Shown: positions 1 through 10,028 of the stretch, piece after piece
How positions within the stretch are numbered: position 1 is the first letter of the stretch
Layout of the letters: each line of letters begins with the position of its first letter
Assembly: GCA_003194525.1 (NCBI GenBank)
Contig: NBIV01000198.1
Coordinates: 62,001 to 126,000, forward strand
DNA: 64,000 nt
Direction: 5' to 3'
Source: Gracilariopsis chorda
Lineage: Eukaryota; Rhodophyta; Florideophyceae; Gracilariales; Gracilariaceae
Notes under the pieces: model-generated
Databases searched by the model: none
What the model was told of the DNA's origin: nothing
The model's input: only the letters and a program-made list of their open reading frames with translations
Program-made: the position numbers and the translations under genes

Positions 1-3000
1 GCCACATTAGTGACCACACCGAGTCCGGTTCACTACTTCCTCCTTCGCTACCCAGCGACTCGCTCGACAGGGGTGCATCCGGGTCCGCGGAGACGGCCTT
101 CTCGCTTCGTGATGCGTTCAACTCCTCCCTGCTCCGGGGGTGCTCATCCGACGATGCCGTATTCCAGATGCGGGCTCGTCCACTGTTCCCAACCTTCTCC
201 CGTGCCGGGCTTACCACGCGTTCCGTGACGGCAGTACCCTTGCTCTGAAGGGCCTCGGTTAGCGCAGAGTGCGGCGCGAGGGAACTCGCTCGCGAAGCCG
301 TATGAAACGGGACACCGTCCGACGCCGGAGCTTCCTTCCGCGATGGCGCGATCGATTCCCGTTCCTCCCCCTCCTTAGGTGAGAGGGCGGTGGGTTCAGG
401 CTGAAGGACCTCCGTGGGCGGAGTAACGGTTAGGCGTTTGGGGTCAAGCGTGCGTTGCACGATACGCGCGGCGCGCTCAACCGGTTGATCGGCAATCGGA
501 AGATCCGAGAGTCCCCGTTCCGGGTGCGGTAAGACGGGTGGGCGGGACAGAAGCAGATTATCCGTTGGCAGAGTTACGAGGTCATCCTCCGGGATTGTCA
601 CGAGCGGTGATGAGCCCTCAGGGGGCGCAGGCGCGTGGGCTACGCGGTCGCGTGAGACGCGTTCGAACTGGTTATCGATGTCCAGTACGACTGTGTCGTC
701 GGCGACGGAAACCACCCGATAGGGTCCATTCACTATCGGTGACAACTTGTGGCGCTTCTCCTTTTCGGGATTATAATATTCCTTTCGCAGGAAGACAGAA
801 TCCCCTTCCGAGACCTGGGGTATCGGGGTACGAATCTTCGCGTCGAAGTTCTGTTTGTATGCCTCCTGGGCTTTTCCCATAGCCTTTCGGGCGGTAGGGA
901 CCATGTTCTTCAACCATTCCTTCCAGGAATCTCGATATAACCTTGGTGAAGGGTACCCCGAGACGTTCGGTTGCGCTTCAATAGCCATGGGTGGCGGAAT
1001 CCGAGACAGGACCAGCTCAAATGGAGCGAGGGTCGTGACCCGGTGTACCTGGGTGTTATACGCGTACGTAATAGCGTCCGTGTACAAGTCCCATTCCATG
1101 GGGTGATCCGCGACATACGCGCGCAGTGCGTTGAGCATAGTACGATTGAATCGTTCCACTTGTCCGTTACACTGCGGGTGATAGGTGGTAGTAAACATAT
1201 TCTTGATTCCCAAGATTCTACATACGTCCTGAAAGAACTTTGAAGTAAATTGAGATCCGTTGTCGGAGAGTAGATGTACCGGCGGGCCGTGAGTAAAGAC
1301 CCAGTGGGTTACGAACGCACGCGCAACCACGTCCGCGGTAATCCGTTTAAGCGGTACTGTTCTCACTAACTTTGAGAAGCGGTCAGTAATGACGAGAAGA
1401 TACTTGTAACCACGTTTGGTTTTGACAAGCTCGCCCAAGATATCAATAGCGACATATTCGAGTGGCGCCCGTGCCGGGAATAGTGTTAACTTCTTCGAGT
1501 ACTTCCGAAGTTTCACATTATTCTTCGCACATTCCACGCACGAGCGGCGAACTGCATAGCAGTCAAATGCCATAGCAGGCCAATAGAAGTCCCTGCGAAG
1601 GGTCAGGTATAGTTTCCTCCCGCCGGGATGTGCACCCAACTTCGCGTAATGCGATAGATGCAAGACGCGCTGCTGCAGCATGTGAGGTACAACGATCTGT
1701 GGGGCCCGTGTCAGCAACCTGACTAGGTAGCCTCGATCGTTCACCGCAAAGGGTATCTGTGCACCCCCGTTAAGACGGGCACGAATCTGGGCACAGAAAG
1801 AATCCTGCTGTTGTTCACGGATCATTTCCTCAGAGGATATGGGAACAACCTGGCCATCCGGAGGATCCGTAGGGCTTGCAGCCAGAATATCATCACAGAT
1901 GTCATCCCCATTCACGTCTGGGTCGTCTTCTTCCGTTCCCTCCAGGGATTGTGCCATGAAACATGGTATTTCCAGATCGTCGACCGGTTCGGTTTCCGCT
2001 GATGTTCCTAAGCGCGATAGGGCGTCAGCCTGAGTATTCAGGGATCCCTTCTTGTAGAGGACATCAAATGTAAATTCCGAGAGTCGGAGACGCCAACGCA
2101 TGAGGCGGCCCGACGGTTCTCGAATTTCGAGTAGCCAACGGAGAGCCGAGTGATCGGTGTGAACCTTGAAATGGTTACCCATAAGGTATGGGCGAAGCGT
2201 TGCCAACGCCCAAACAACAGCAAGACACTCCTTCTCGGACACCGAGTAGTTGCGCTCGTGAACGTTCAACGAACGTGACCAATATCCGATCGGATGTCTT
2301 TGTCCTTCTTCCGTGACTTGAAACAACGCACAACCCACCTGGTGGGCACTTGAGTCAGTATCCACTTCGAAGGGTAAGTCCGGGTGCGGTAAGGCCAGAA
2401 CTGGCGGGGACGTTACAGCGTCGACAAGAGACGAGAATGCTGACGACTCAGCCTCGTCAAAGACGTCCAGTTCGGTGAGTTGTCCTTTCTGGAGGAGTGC
2501 GTTAAGCGTTGCTGACAAGTCGGCAAAGCTCGGGACGAATCGGCGATATACATTGCAAAGTCCTAGGAAGGATCGAAGCTCCGTTTGATTAGTCGGATGT
2601 TTCGCCTCTCGAAGTGATTTCACTCTTGCTTCATCGATTGAAAGCTGTCCGGGGCGGATGATGTGTCCCAGATATTTTACCGAATCGGCGCAGAACTCAC
2701 AATTTCCCCGCTTCAGGGTGATGCCCGCGTTGCGGAGCACTGTCAAGACTTCCTGGACATGGGACAGGTGATCGTCCAAGTTATTGGAGAACACTATAAT
2801 GTCGTCCAAGTATACCAGACAGCTGGTCCATTTGAACCTCACCAAGAGGATATCGATTGCCCGTTGGAATGTAGCTGGGGCATTCGTTAGTCCAAACGGC
2901 ATTCGCTTAAAGCGATATAGTCCTTGATGGCACACAAACGCGGTCTTATCACGATCTTCTTTCCTAATAGGGACCTGCCAGTATCCCGAATTGGCATCAA

Positions 3001-3643
3001 GGGTAGTGAACACCGTTGCGCTCCCCAGGGAGTCAATGTACTCGTCCATTCGTGGAATCGGATAGACGTCCTTGACGTTAACCGCATTCAGGCGGCGGTA
3101 ATCCACACAGAAACGCCATGATCGATCCGCTTTCGGAACAAGGACAACAGGAGAAGCCCAAGGGGATTGTGCTGCTTCGATAACTCCAGCTCGCAGCATC
3201 TTCTCCACCTGAGATTTCTCTTCCCCCCTTGCTTTAGGGCCTGCCCGATACGGGTGCTGTGCGATAGGCCGTGTATCCGGCAACAAATCAATCCGATGTT
3301 CGGTTACCCCTATCGTCCCCAGGGAACCGTCCCACATGGCGGTAAAGTCCCTGAGCATGTCACGAAACTTCTCACGATGAGATTCATTAATGTGATCCAG
3401 GTCCAACTTATCCAAAGCCTGTTCTGGGTCTAACGCAGTATCTGCCGATGCTGAAGTCGTGCTCTTCTGAGCTTCTTCGACAGTCGAATCTGAACTTTCC
3501 CGGGCGGGATCCAACGGAACGAACGGGACCTTCTCCCCCTCCTTAGGGTCTTGTATTCCGAGAACGTCGGATATCGGAATCTTTGTAGGAAGGATAGCCA
3601 CCGGATGCGGAAGCATGTTGCCCAGGACCTGGTTTTTAACCAA
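1..3643 (-). CDS. pol: Pol polyprotein: reverse transcriptase, RNase H, integrase (3' end outside window)
   Basis: Reading the minus strand from 3643 gives a frame without a stop to the window edge. The RT block around 2780-3200 has FCVDYRRLN, LDANSGYWQ and the catalytic YLDD (about 2800-2811, followed by IIVFSNN). RNase H follows (DTDSSAHQVG near 2350, HTDHSALRWL near 2140). Integrase has the HHCC zinc domain near 1530-1660 (HLSHYAKLGAH, then CVEC) and a D,D-E core: AIDILGEL near 1450, LSDNGSQF near 1260 and NGQVERFNR near 1160. The last 300 or so residues are polar and low in complexity, and no chromodomain is seen before the edge. The frame is the same as that of the upstream protease, from which it is separated only by a TGA at 3644-3646, so it would be made by stop readthrough if that base is genuine. 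Confidence 0.93.
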   Translation of the reverse strand, partial: MVKNQVLGNMLPHPVAILPTKIPISDVLGIQDPKEGEKVPFVPLDPARESSDSTVEEAQKSTTSASADTALDPEQALDKLDLDHINESHREKFRDMLRDFTAMWDGSLGTIGVTEHRIDLLPDTRPIAQHPYRAGPKARGEEKSQVEKMLRAGVIEAAQSPWASPVVLVPKADRSWRFCVDYRRLNAVNVKDVYPIPRMDEYIDSLGSATVFTTLDANSGYWQVPIRKEDRDKTAFVCHQGLYRFKRMPFGLTNAPATFQRAIDILLVRFKWTSCLVYLDDIIVFSNNLDDHLSHVQEVLTVLRNAGITLKRGNCEFCADSVKYLGHIIRPGQLSIDEARVKSLREAKHPTNQTELRSFLGLCNVYRRFVPSFADLSATLNALLQKGQLTELDVFDEAESSAFSSLVDAVTSPPVLALPHPDLPFEVDTDSSAHQVGCALFQVTEEGQRHPIGYWSRSLNVHERNYSVSEKECLAVVWALATLRPYLMGNHFKVHTDHSALRWLLEIREPSGRLMRWRLRLSEFTFDVLYKKGSLNTQADALSRLGTSAETEPVDDLEIPCFMAQSLEGTEEDDPDVNGDDICDDILAASPTDPPDGQVVPISSEEMIREQQQDSFCAQIRARLNGGAQIPFAVNDRGYLVRLLTRAPQIVVPHMLQQRVLHLSHYAKLGAHPGGRKLYLTLRRDFYWPAMAFDCYAVRRSCVECAKNNVKLRKYSKKLTLFPARAPLEYVAIDILGELVKTKRGYKYLLVITDRFSKLVRTVPLKRITADVVARAFVTHWVFTHGPPVHLLSDNGSQFTSKFFQDVCRILGIKNMFTTTYHPQCNGQVERFNRTMLNALRAYVADHPMEWDLYTDAITYAYNTQVHRVTTLAPFELVLSRIPPPMAIEAQPNVSGYPSPRLYRDSWKEWLKNMVPTARKAMGKAQEAYKQNFDAKIRTPIPQVSEGDSVFLRKEYYNPEKEKRHKLSPIVNGPYRVVSVADDTVVLDIDNQFERVSRDRVAHAPAPPEGSSPLVTIPEDDLVTLPTDNLLLSRPPVLPHPERGLSDLPIADQPVERAARIVQRTLDPKRLTVTPPTEVLQPEPTALSPKEGEERESIAPSRKEAPASDGVPFHTASRASSLAPHSALTEALQSKGTAVTERVVSPAREKVGNSGRARIWNTASSDEHPRSREELNASRSEKAVSADPDAPLSSESLGSEGGSSEPDSVWSLMW

Positions 3644-4525
3644 TCACTGAGTGGTAGTTCCGAGGTTAGCAACGAGAACCTTAAAGGGTTTGTCCGGCTC
3701 GACGGATACGATCCCATTTGCTAATGCGAGACGGCGCTGTTCGTAGAGCGAGGGGAGCGGTTGAACAACCTGCAACCCGTGGTGTTTGGATGTTACTGAG
3801 ACCCACACCTGAGATTCCTTCGGGATCGAAACTGGTTCCGCGACGCGAATCTTCGTAGATGCTCGATCCACATTGGACTCTTCCTGAGCAGCAGGTAAAG
3901 GTACCCGTTTACGGGAGGCGTGTCGCAAGGGCTTCCGTACAATCGGGATGGTCGAACCGTTGGCCAACTCCACGGATCTGGAGCGAGGGCGGATAGCTTC
4001 CACGAAGCGGTCACAGAAATCACAACCGAGGATGACCGGTGCAGCAAGAGAGTCGCATACGATGAAGTCCAACTTCACCACGTAGGTGCCTAGTCTGAGT
4101 ACCAGAGGAATTGTTCCAAGAGTCTGGAGCGGGTTGTTATTAGCGTCCGCCAGATCCAGACTTGGACCAATGCGAATGCATTTCCGCATGGCGGGTGGAA
4201 TAATCCCGATATTGATCAGGTTCGGAGCGGCACCTGTATCCAGGACAGATAACTGACGAACCATGAACTGGTTAGAGAGACCGAGGTCACTATAAACTTT
4301 ATAGTTCCTCTTGGCCATTACCAAAACTCGATCCGGGATGCGGAGGTTACCGGACCGTATCCACGGACGACGCAGAGCCACTAAGTGGTCCGAGCTCACG
4401 TCTTCTTGAGCCAGTTTCCTCGTAAGGATTTTGGCAGGGGAGCGAAGCGGTGGCGCCTCAGGCATCTTCAACTTCGGCTTGGAAGACACCCCTCCCGTGG
4501 GGGAGACTCCCAAGATTAGTTTTTC
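3644..4525 (-). CDS. pro: Retroviral-type aspartic protease domain
   Basis: The product contains the retropepsin active-site motif LDTGAAPNLI (about residue 95) and the flap and C-terminal signature PVILGCDF about 75 residues later, with the usual hydrophobic spacing. It is preceded by a polar linker. No ATG opens the frame upstream, and the segment is most simply entered by a -1 shift from the gag-terminal frame at 4519-4525. It ends at a TGA (3644-3646) that lies in the same frame as the downstream RT. That stop could be a readthrough site or a mutation. Host function: none expected; it would process the element polyprotein. Confidence 0.85.
   Translation of the reverse strand, partial: EKLILGVSPTGGVSSKPKLKMPEAPPLRSPAKILTRKLAQEDVSSDHLVALRRPWIRSGNLRIPDRVLVMAKRNYKVYSDLGLSNQFMVRQLSVLDTGAAPNLINIGIIPPAMRKCIRIGPSLDLADANNNPLQTLGTIPLVLRLGTYVVKLDFIVCDSLAAPVILGCDFCDRFVEAIRPRSRSVELANGSTIPIVRKPLRHASRKRVPLPAAQEESNVDRASTKIRVAEPVSIPKESQVWVSVTSKHHGLQVVQPLPSLYEQRRLALANGIVSVEPDKPFKVLVANLGTTTQ
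4516..4525 (-). promoter_or_regulatory. Candidate -1 ribosomal frameshift site between gag tail and protease
   Basis: On the minus strand the gag-terminal frame reads CCG AAA AAC TAA. The heptamer G AAA AAC sits directly before the stop at 4516-4518. A one-base backward slip puts ribosomes into the protease frame with no intervening stop. This is the position where many LTR elements place a gag-pro frameshift. The first base is G rather than A, so the P-site tRNA would re-pair AAA over GAA, a weaker match than the classic heptamer. No downstream pseudoknot was worked out. Confidence 0.4.
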
Positions 4526-4917
4526 GGGACCGAATCGACCGCTGGGTGCGGATGAGCCCGTTCCGAAAGGTTTGGGTTGTTACCGTCCGCGGTTTTCGCG
4601 GCTTCTCGAGCTTGAGCATTGTGGACCGCAGTCTTTGCGTCTTCATACGAATTACTCGGGACACGAGCCTTATGCTCCGGTGGGAGATTCTCATAATTTC
4701 CCACGATCTTCCACATCTCGCGAATGGGGAGGGTACATTGCGACGCAGTATGACCTTAAAGGTAACAAATATAGCAAATCAGCGGGGCTGAACGTGTTCC
4801 GGTGGCGTGGGACATCATTACGCGGTGCTGAGGGTGTTGTGGTTGTAATGCTAGTTGCTTCGGGTTGGACCATCCCGGGCGGGAGTGTCGTGTGGCGCTC
4901 GACGCGTAGGGCGTAGG
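4516..4917 (-). pseudogene. Gag C-terminal segment with CCHC zinc knuckle, broken
   Basis: In the frame one base off from the main gag ORF, the minus strand encodes a C-x2-C-x4-H-x4-C zinc knuckle near 4755-4790 (ICYICYL, stop, GHTASQC). It continues to the stop at 4516. A TAA replaces one residue inside the knuckle, so the knuckle cannot be made as it stands. To join the main gag frame to this frame a base must have been gained or lost between about 4920 and 5060. The reading is supported by the exact CCHC spacing and by the protease following in the -1 frame. Confidence 0.7.
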
Positions 4918-5053
4918 CTAGCGGGGCTGGGGGAACCCGACCGGGGTTTGCGTAAAAGGCCGGATCTACCACGGGTGGTGTAACCGTGGACGGCAGTTCC
5001 GAGGTTGCCAACGACTGTTCAAGACTGCCAAGATACTGGATGTTATCCGCAAA

Positions 5054-6565
5054 TCAGGAAGGTGGTCCCAGGTTAGGGAGAGATGCCGAGGAAGCCTCGT
5101 TCTCGACGAAGAGAGCCTTCGACGACTGACGCCTCGGGTCTCTCGCTCTGAGGGTGTCACCCTCAGCCTGCGCGTACTGGACCAGTTGCAGATACGTCGC
5201 CTTGCGCTTCTCTTCCCTGTAGCGGGACACCAGTGCCCTGATACCAGGATCTAAACCATCCACCAGCATGGAGCAACGCTCAAAAGCGGTAAACACATTT
5301 CCACAACGATGAAACGCTTTATTCAAGCGAGTTGAATACGACGTTTCCGTTTCAACAGGCTTCTGTTTCGTATCGCGAACCGCCACGATGGCTTGACTGA
5401 TTGCAGTTCCCGTCGCGTACGACCTGAGCAGGTAGTGTACAGCCTCGGGCCAGCACGTAACACCTCCTTCTGAGGCCCTGGACGAACCCCTGACCGAGTT
5501 GTACTGATCTTCAGCCATTCCTGAAAGAAAGTAGGGCAACGCAACGTATGCCTGCGCCTCACTCATTTCGAGTACGTCTGCGTCCTGCACAAAGCGGGCC
5601 AGAAAATCCAACACGAGGATCGGATCTTCACCGGAGAACTTCTGCTTAAGCATCGTCACATTCATACGACGTATGAGATCCTTCACCCGACCGGTGTCTC
5701 TCGAACTTCGAGTGCCCGAAGAGTCTTCTAATCGGTAATAACGATAGGACAACAGCTTCCTGTAAAGGGGATTCGTCGGTTTCAATTCCTTTAAGCCGAG
5801 ATGACGGCGACCTTTCTCCCGCGCACGGATTGCTCCATGGGAGGTGTAGGTAGCCCTCGAACTAGGTTCTTCTCCGCGACGGCGGCCTCTCCCTTCACGC
5901 GATGATCTCGAAGGCGAGCTACTCGAACTTGTTTCCGAGTCGGAACTTGACGAAACTTCATAACGATGAACTCTCTTTCCAGGGTGACGGGGGAGGTGAC
6001 TGGAGCGGTGTTGGGTTGAGATGACCTTCACTTCCTCCTGTCTCGGAGCGTTCAGGTCTTCTCTGAGCAACGCTTCCAGCGTGTCCATACGTCCGGTTAC
6101 CCGCATCATATGGGTTTCAACTTCCTCCACGAACTCCCGATATCCTTCTACGAAGGCAGCCGGAGTACCCAGACACTCCAGAATGGAATTCACATCAGCT
6201 CTCAGGAGACGAATATCTCCCGAATAATCCCGAGCCAGGGAGTCACTCCATCGCCGTTCCAACTCGGTAACTTGCTGCGAGAGGGAGGCGTGGGCCACAT
6301 TGGCAATGTCGATTCTCGACTCGAGGAGATGGTACTTAGGCGACCCGGGTCTCGGGGGGACATCCGACGGCGTTTCGACCACCGGAGGTGGCGTAGTGGC
6401 CACAGCTGTCACGGCTCGAGGCACCGAGGTTGCCGATGGGATTCCTTGGGATTCCAGACCGAAGCCATCGGTAAGTAGTTGTTCCGGAACGGACCTTCGT
6501 GATCTCGCCGCTGCGGCGTTCCGTTGCGGACCATTCCTGGGGGAACTCGGAGCTGTGGGCAGCAT
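5054..6565 (-). CDS. gag: Gag capsid protein of Ty3/gypsy element
   Basis: This 503-residue ORF starts at an ATG at 6565. It has an Ala/Arg/Pro-rich head, a predicted coiled region (residues about 95-165), and an Arg/Ser-rich basic stretch (about 195-240). A helical capsid-like domain follows (about 300-480) with retrotransposon gag features: FSGEDPILVLDFLARF, then YFLSGMAEDQYN and a WPEAVHYLLRSYAT block. It ends at TGA 5054-5056 before any zinc knuckle, although a knuckle is encoded a little further on in another frame. It is therefore probably a frameshift-truncated gag. It would form the particle shell of the element. Confidence 0.85.
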   Translation of the reverse strand: MLPTAPSSPRNGPQRNAAAARSRRSVPEQLLTDGFGLESQGIPSATSVPRAVTAVATTPPPVVETPSDVPPRPGSPKYHLLESRIDIANVAHASLSQQVTELERRWSDSLARDYSGDIRLLRADVNSILECLGTPAAFVEGYREFVEEVETHMMRVTGRMDTLEALLREDLNAPRQEEVKVISTQHRSSHLPRHPGKRVHRYEVSSSSDSETSSSSSPSRSSREGRGRRRGEEPSSRATYTSHGAIRAREKGRRHLGLKELKPTNPLYRKLLSYRYYRLEDSSGTRSSRDTGRVKDLIRRMNVTMLKQKFSGEDPILVLDFLARFVQDADVLEMSEAQAYVALPYFLSGMAEDQYNSVRGSSRASEGGVTCWPEAVHYLLRSYATGTAISQAIVAVRDTKQKPVETETSYSTRLNKAFHRCGNVFTAFERCSMLVDGLDPGIRALVSRYREEKRKATYLQLVQYAQAEGDTLRARDPRRQSSKALFVENEASSASLPNLGPPS

Positions 6566-7835
6566 ACTGCAGATAGCCGTCCACGGCTTACTTCACCAGT
6601 CCCATGGCTTGGGAATCTCAACGAATGAGCAAAAAGGGATAAAAGGGAAAAGGGGAAGCGGACTTCCGACAGGCCGGATTGAAATCCAAACCCGTTCTAA
6701 GTCAGGAGACCACTTGTGGTGCAATCCCGGTGTGGGAAAGGCACCCAAGGCAGCTCGAAGCCTTGCTCTCTTGGAGAGGTAGGCCCAGCTGGGTAGAGCC
6801 CTCCGTGTCCCGTATGACGGGTGTAACTCCGTCGGGAGCCTGGATTTACCTCGGAGGTTTAGGGGTTAGAACTGGTCGGAACCACGGTTGGTACGGAAGT
6901 AGCCTGCGAGCAGGGGAACAAAAGAGGGAAAGGGACCACCCGACGGGGGCGTGCGGAAAGCAGGAACAGACCCCGGAGGACGGTGCCGATACACATGCAC
7001 GAACACGCACCGCGCGGCGGTTAGGGGATATGAGGGGAAGAGATGGTCTCACGGTCTCACGACACACGTCGGTAATATCAATACCCAAAACTGGGGCGGA
7101 GATAGGGCCTGTACGGGAGGTCACACGACAACAATGAATACCACGAGTGGTCACAACCCACTGGGTATGACGAGCACGGTCTCCTTGGTGGTGCGAGTCG
7201 GGTGAAACTACCGGGCAAGCGGTGTACCTCCGCGAGGAGTTAGACACTTTGCATGGCGAATAGAGTCAGAGCCGAACTCTCTCTTCTTTTCTTGGTGAGC
7301 TCGCCGTCGTGCGGCCGACGCTCAAGTACTAGCTCCGTGCAGTACAGTAGGTAGTGCACTAGCCTAAGTAAAATTAACCCCTAAACTACACTAAAATAAG
7401 TAGCCATTTTGGGCCTCCTGGCCGGGGCTGTAGCCACGTGTCCACCACCCTTGGCAGGCAAGTACCACAAAATATGAATGTTCCCATAACCACCCTGGGT
7501 AACCCGACCGCTAATTAGCCCGGTAAACGGGGGCTAAAATTCATGCATCCCGCTTCATCGCTCGCACCGAGTACACCTCAGATATGAGTTTCCCCATCGC
7601 CCGTACGCGGGAATGTATTGCACTACAAGCACCTCCCGCTATCCGCGGCCCTCGTGTGCGCATCCGCTCACACACCCCCACTTACGTGGAAACATACCTC
7701 TACTGAGGATCACACCCCGCTCACGCGGATACCGATTCTTCGCCTTCACCTCCCTGCGCGAGTCGCGACAGGTGTCCCTGGTCTTACAAACCGGCTTCAC
7801 CATGACACCTCTGGGAGGGCCCTACCCAACTGGGT
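6566..7835 (-). other. Leader and presumed 5' LTR of the truncated Ty3 element; no gene
   Basis: No supported ORF is found. From its position this stretch should hold the 5' leader, primer-binding site and 5' LTR of the element whose gag starts at 6565. The partner LTR is outside the window, so the limits cannot be proved. The right edge may coincide with the break in the gag-protease relic near 7836. Confidence 0.4.
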
Positions 7836-9135
7836 TCACCTCGTGAGAGGAAGATCCCGAACGTCTTTCGGTGTTTTTCCACTTTGGGGCATTGCACCAC
7901 AGACCTCGATCTTTCCGATGCCTTTGAGGACCACCCATTCGGCCAAGGTTGTCGACGCAATGTTCTTGTCGCTGCTGTCGTTGGAACGGCCGGTTACGTC
8001 AAGGCTGAACTTGGTGTCCGATACGGTCATGATGCACGACGGTGATTCGTCGCTCATATTGGTCTTTGCCTTGTCTTAGCGAAGGCGACCGACGCTCTGG
8101 GATGCAGATGAGGCTGCGTTGCCGCCCAAGAAGACTTGAATTCTTGTCGAGGGTGCCGGACCATCGCGTGCCCTGGCTGCGGCCAGTTTGTCTTTGAAGT
8201 CTTTCTTCTCTTGTGCAGATGCATGCTCGTACTCATCAACCCAATGCATTCGGTTCTTGCCCTCACAGGCCTTCATCGGACATGGCGATGGTGGGGGCCT
8301 CTTGTTGCCACGGTCCTTTGAGATCTTTGATGCGGGCTTGTTCTCCGTCTTTGTTTTCGAGCCGGTGTTTGTGCTGCCACCGCCCAATTCAGACTGACGG
8401 CCACGGGGATTCCCGTTGTCGAGTTTCTCAAAGGCCTCTGACAGGTCCAGGGCATGCTAGAGGAAAGCACTTAAGTGCTTCTTCAAATGCCTCTTCGGGA
8501 ACGAGATGTCTTGCTCAAGTCTGTTCTTGAGTTTTGCCTGCTTGACGACCAACAAAACATGACGCACGGCTGGCTTTTGGTTCTTTTCGGCAACCCAAGC
8601 CATTCCGTGTTGACGAAGCAGCAACTTGTAGTCGATGAAGAGCAACTTCATTCGAACAGTAGTGGACTTGACACTCATGTCCATGCGCACATGTTTGAGA
8701 ACCATAGCGCTTAGGTCCGATTCGGTCACGACAGTTGCCGAGTCGACGGCCTCCTTGCTAAGGAAGGCGTGTAGCTTGTTTTCCGAAAGGTCTTTGACGT
8801 CCACGCAGTCGTCGATCATCCCGAGGTCCACGGCGGACTCGAGTTGCTTGGCGTCTACACAGTAGACGAGACCCACGAGGCGGATGGGCTCAAGACTCAT
8901 GGAGGCTTCTTAAACCTGCTGTGCTGCACGCGACTTGAGCTTGCGGCAGTAAACATCATATGCGCGCAAGAATATGCGTATAGACTCACCTTGAAGATGG
9001 GCGAGGAAGAGCTGCGGTGTAGCCATCCTCACTTTGTCCACTTTGGCCGTTCCGGTGATGCCTCGGCTTGTGCGCATCGATATGGAGGATGGCGACGTGT
9101 CATCTATTGTGGCCTTTGAAGGCTTCGATGGTTTT
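7836..9135 (-). pseudogene. Decayed gag-protease relic of a second Ty3/gypsy lineage
   Basis: One minus-strand frame runs from about 9135 to 7836 and is interrupted by only three stops: TAA 8910-8912, TAG 8457-8459 and TAA 8076-8078. The conceptual product starts with a polar head, then ATPQLFLAHLQ and IRIFLRAYDVYCRKLK, matching the gag layout of the intact element at 46176-51781. A long helical region follows, then a Lys/Gly-rich linker and a zinc-knuckle-like CPMKACEGKNRMHW. It ends in a protease-like stretch (KFSLDVTGRSNDSSDKNIAS). The protease is cut off at about 7836, and RT and integrase are absent. The intact element and this relic share the knuckle plus a following EY-rich helix, so I infer the same broad clade but an old, dead copy. 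Confidence 0.65.
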
Positions 9136-10028
9136 GAATGTCCTTACAGGTTTTGCTTGTTTCAACCGCTCAGGTGGGGAGTAGTGATCACTGTGGTCGC
9201 CTGGGGTTGGACGGGTGCGCGTTTGGACTTTGGGCTCAGCGAGACGAAAGGAAAACGGCGGTGGTTGTGTGAATTTTACGAAAGGCTAGGTGAGTCGGCC
9301 TGTTGTGGATGATCGGGTGAGTTCGATGCCCCGGGGGACGGGAAGCATCGAGGGGCCGGCGGTCGAGGTATAAAACCAAAGCCTGAAGCAGACTGGCGCG
9401 CGCCGGAGATTAAACGCCAGTGGCCTCTCTCTCGAGAGGCTGTCCACTGTTGGGCGGCGGCGTAGAAAATATCTACGCCGATGGTACCGCACGTACAGTG
9501 ACGGTACCACAGTTGTGCTCCCTTTTGGCCCTGCTTTACTTCATGTTAGCTGTCTGCTGCTGCATGGTCTCTGGCATTTTGTGGACGACCTGAATATGTT
9601 AGTGGAAATTTTTGTAGGACCGCTCAGAGTCGAGAAGAAGGTGAACACCTTGTTTACTACAACCTATACACTATTGAGAACTAAACAATGTTTGGCTCTG
9701 ACGTTTTGTATAATTTCGCCTTTTGCAGAATTACCCCCTTGAGAGGGTTACCACGCGTGTAGCACATGACGCATGACGCTTTTCGGGCTTCCATCTCGGG
9801 CTTGCGGTAGAAGGGCAAGCAAGGATGGAGAAGGTTAAGAAGAAGGTGGACGGTGCGGTGGTCGGAGAGGGAGAGCGAGATTGCACCGAATCGGGGAGAT
9901 GGAGAGGAGTCGGGACACTGTAATGGCGCGGCGTGCTGACAGATGCGCGCGTACGGCACGTCGTGGTGCAAGCGAAGCGGGCGCGCGTCGCGGAGGCGCC
10001 GAGCGAAAGACGCGGTGGACGCGGCGAG
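9136..10028. other. Intergenic region with two short perfect hairpins
   Basis: No gene is recognised. Two perfect 7-bp hairpins lie close together: 9423-9440 (GCCTCTC/GAGAGGC, 4-nt loop) and 9460-9478 (GCGTAGA/TCTACGC, 5-nt loop). A TATAAAA occurs at 9369-9375 on the plus strand. The hairpins are 5' of the gag relic on its strand, so this may be leftover LTR or leader of that relic. The right part is the promoter-side region of the next gene. Confidence 0.4.

Larger units (their letters stand above)
1..6565 (-). mobile_element. Ty3/gypsy LTR retrotransposon, truncated by the window edge
   Basis: On the minus strand the order is gag (from 6565), a zinc-knuckle segment, aspartic protease, reverse transcriptase, RNase H and integrase, which is the Ty3/gypsy order. 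The 3' part, including the 3' LTR, lies beyond position 1, so LTRs cannot be paired. The 5' LTR must lie somewhere between 6566 and about 7835, but its ends cannot be fixed from one copy. Gag is damaged: there is an in-frame TGA at 5054-5056, the zinc knuckle is in another frame with a TAA inside it, and a further TGA separates protease from RT. The pol frame is otherwise fully open for more than 1,200 codons. It is a different lineage from the element at 46176-51781, with a canonical DTGA protease and YLDD reverse transcriptase. Confidence 0.93.
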
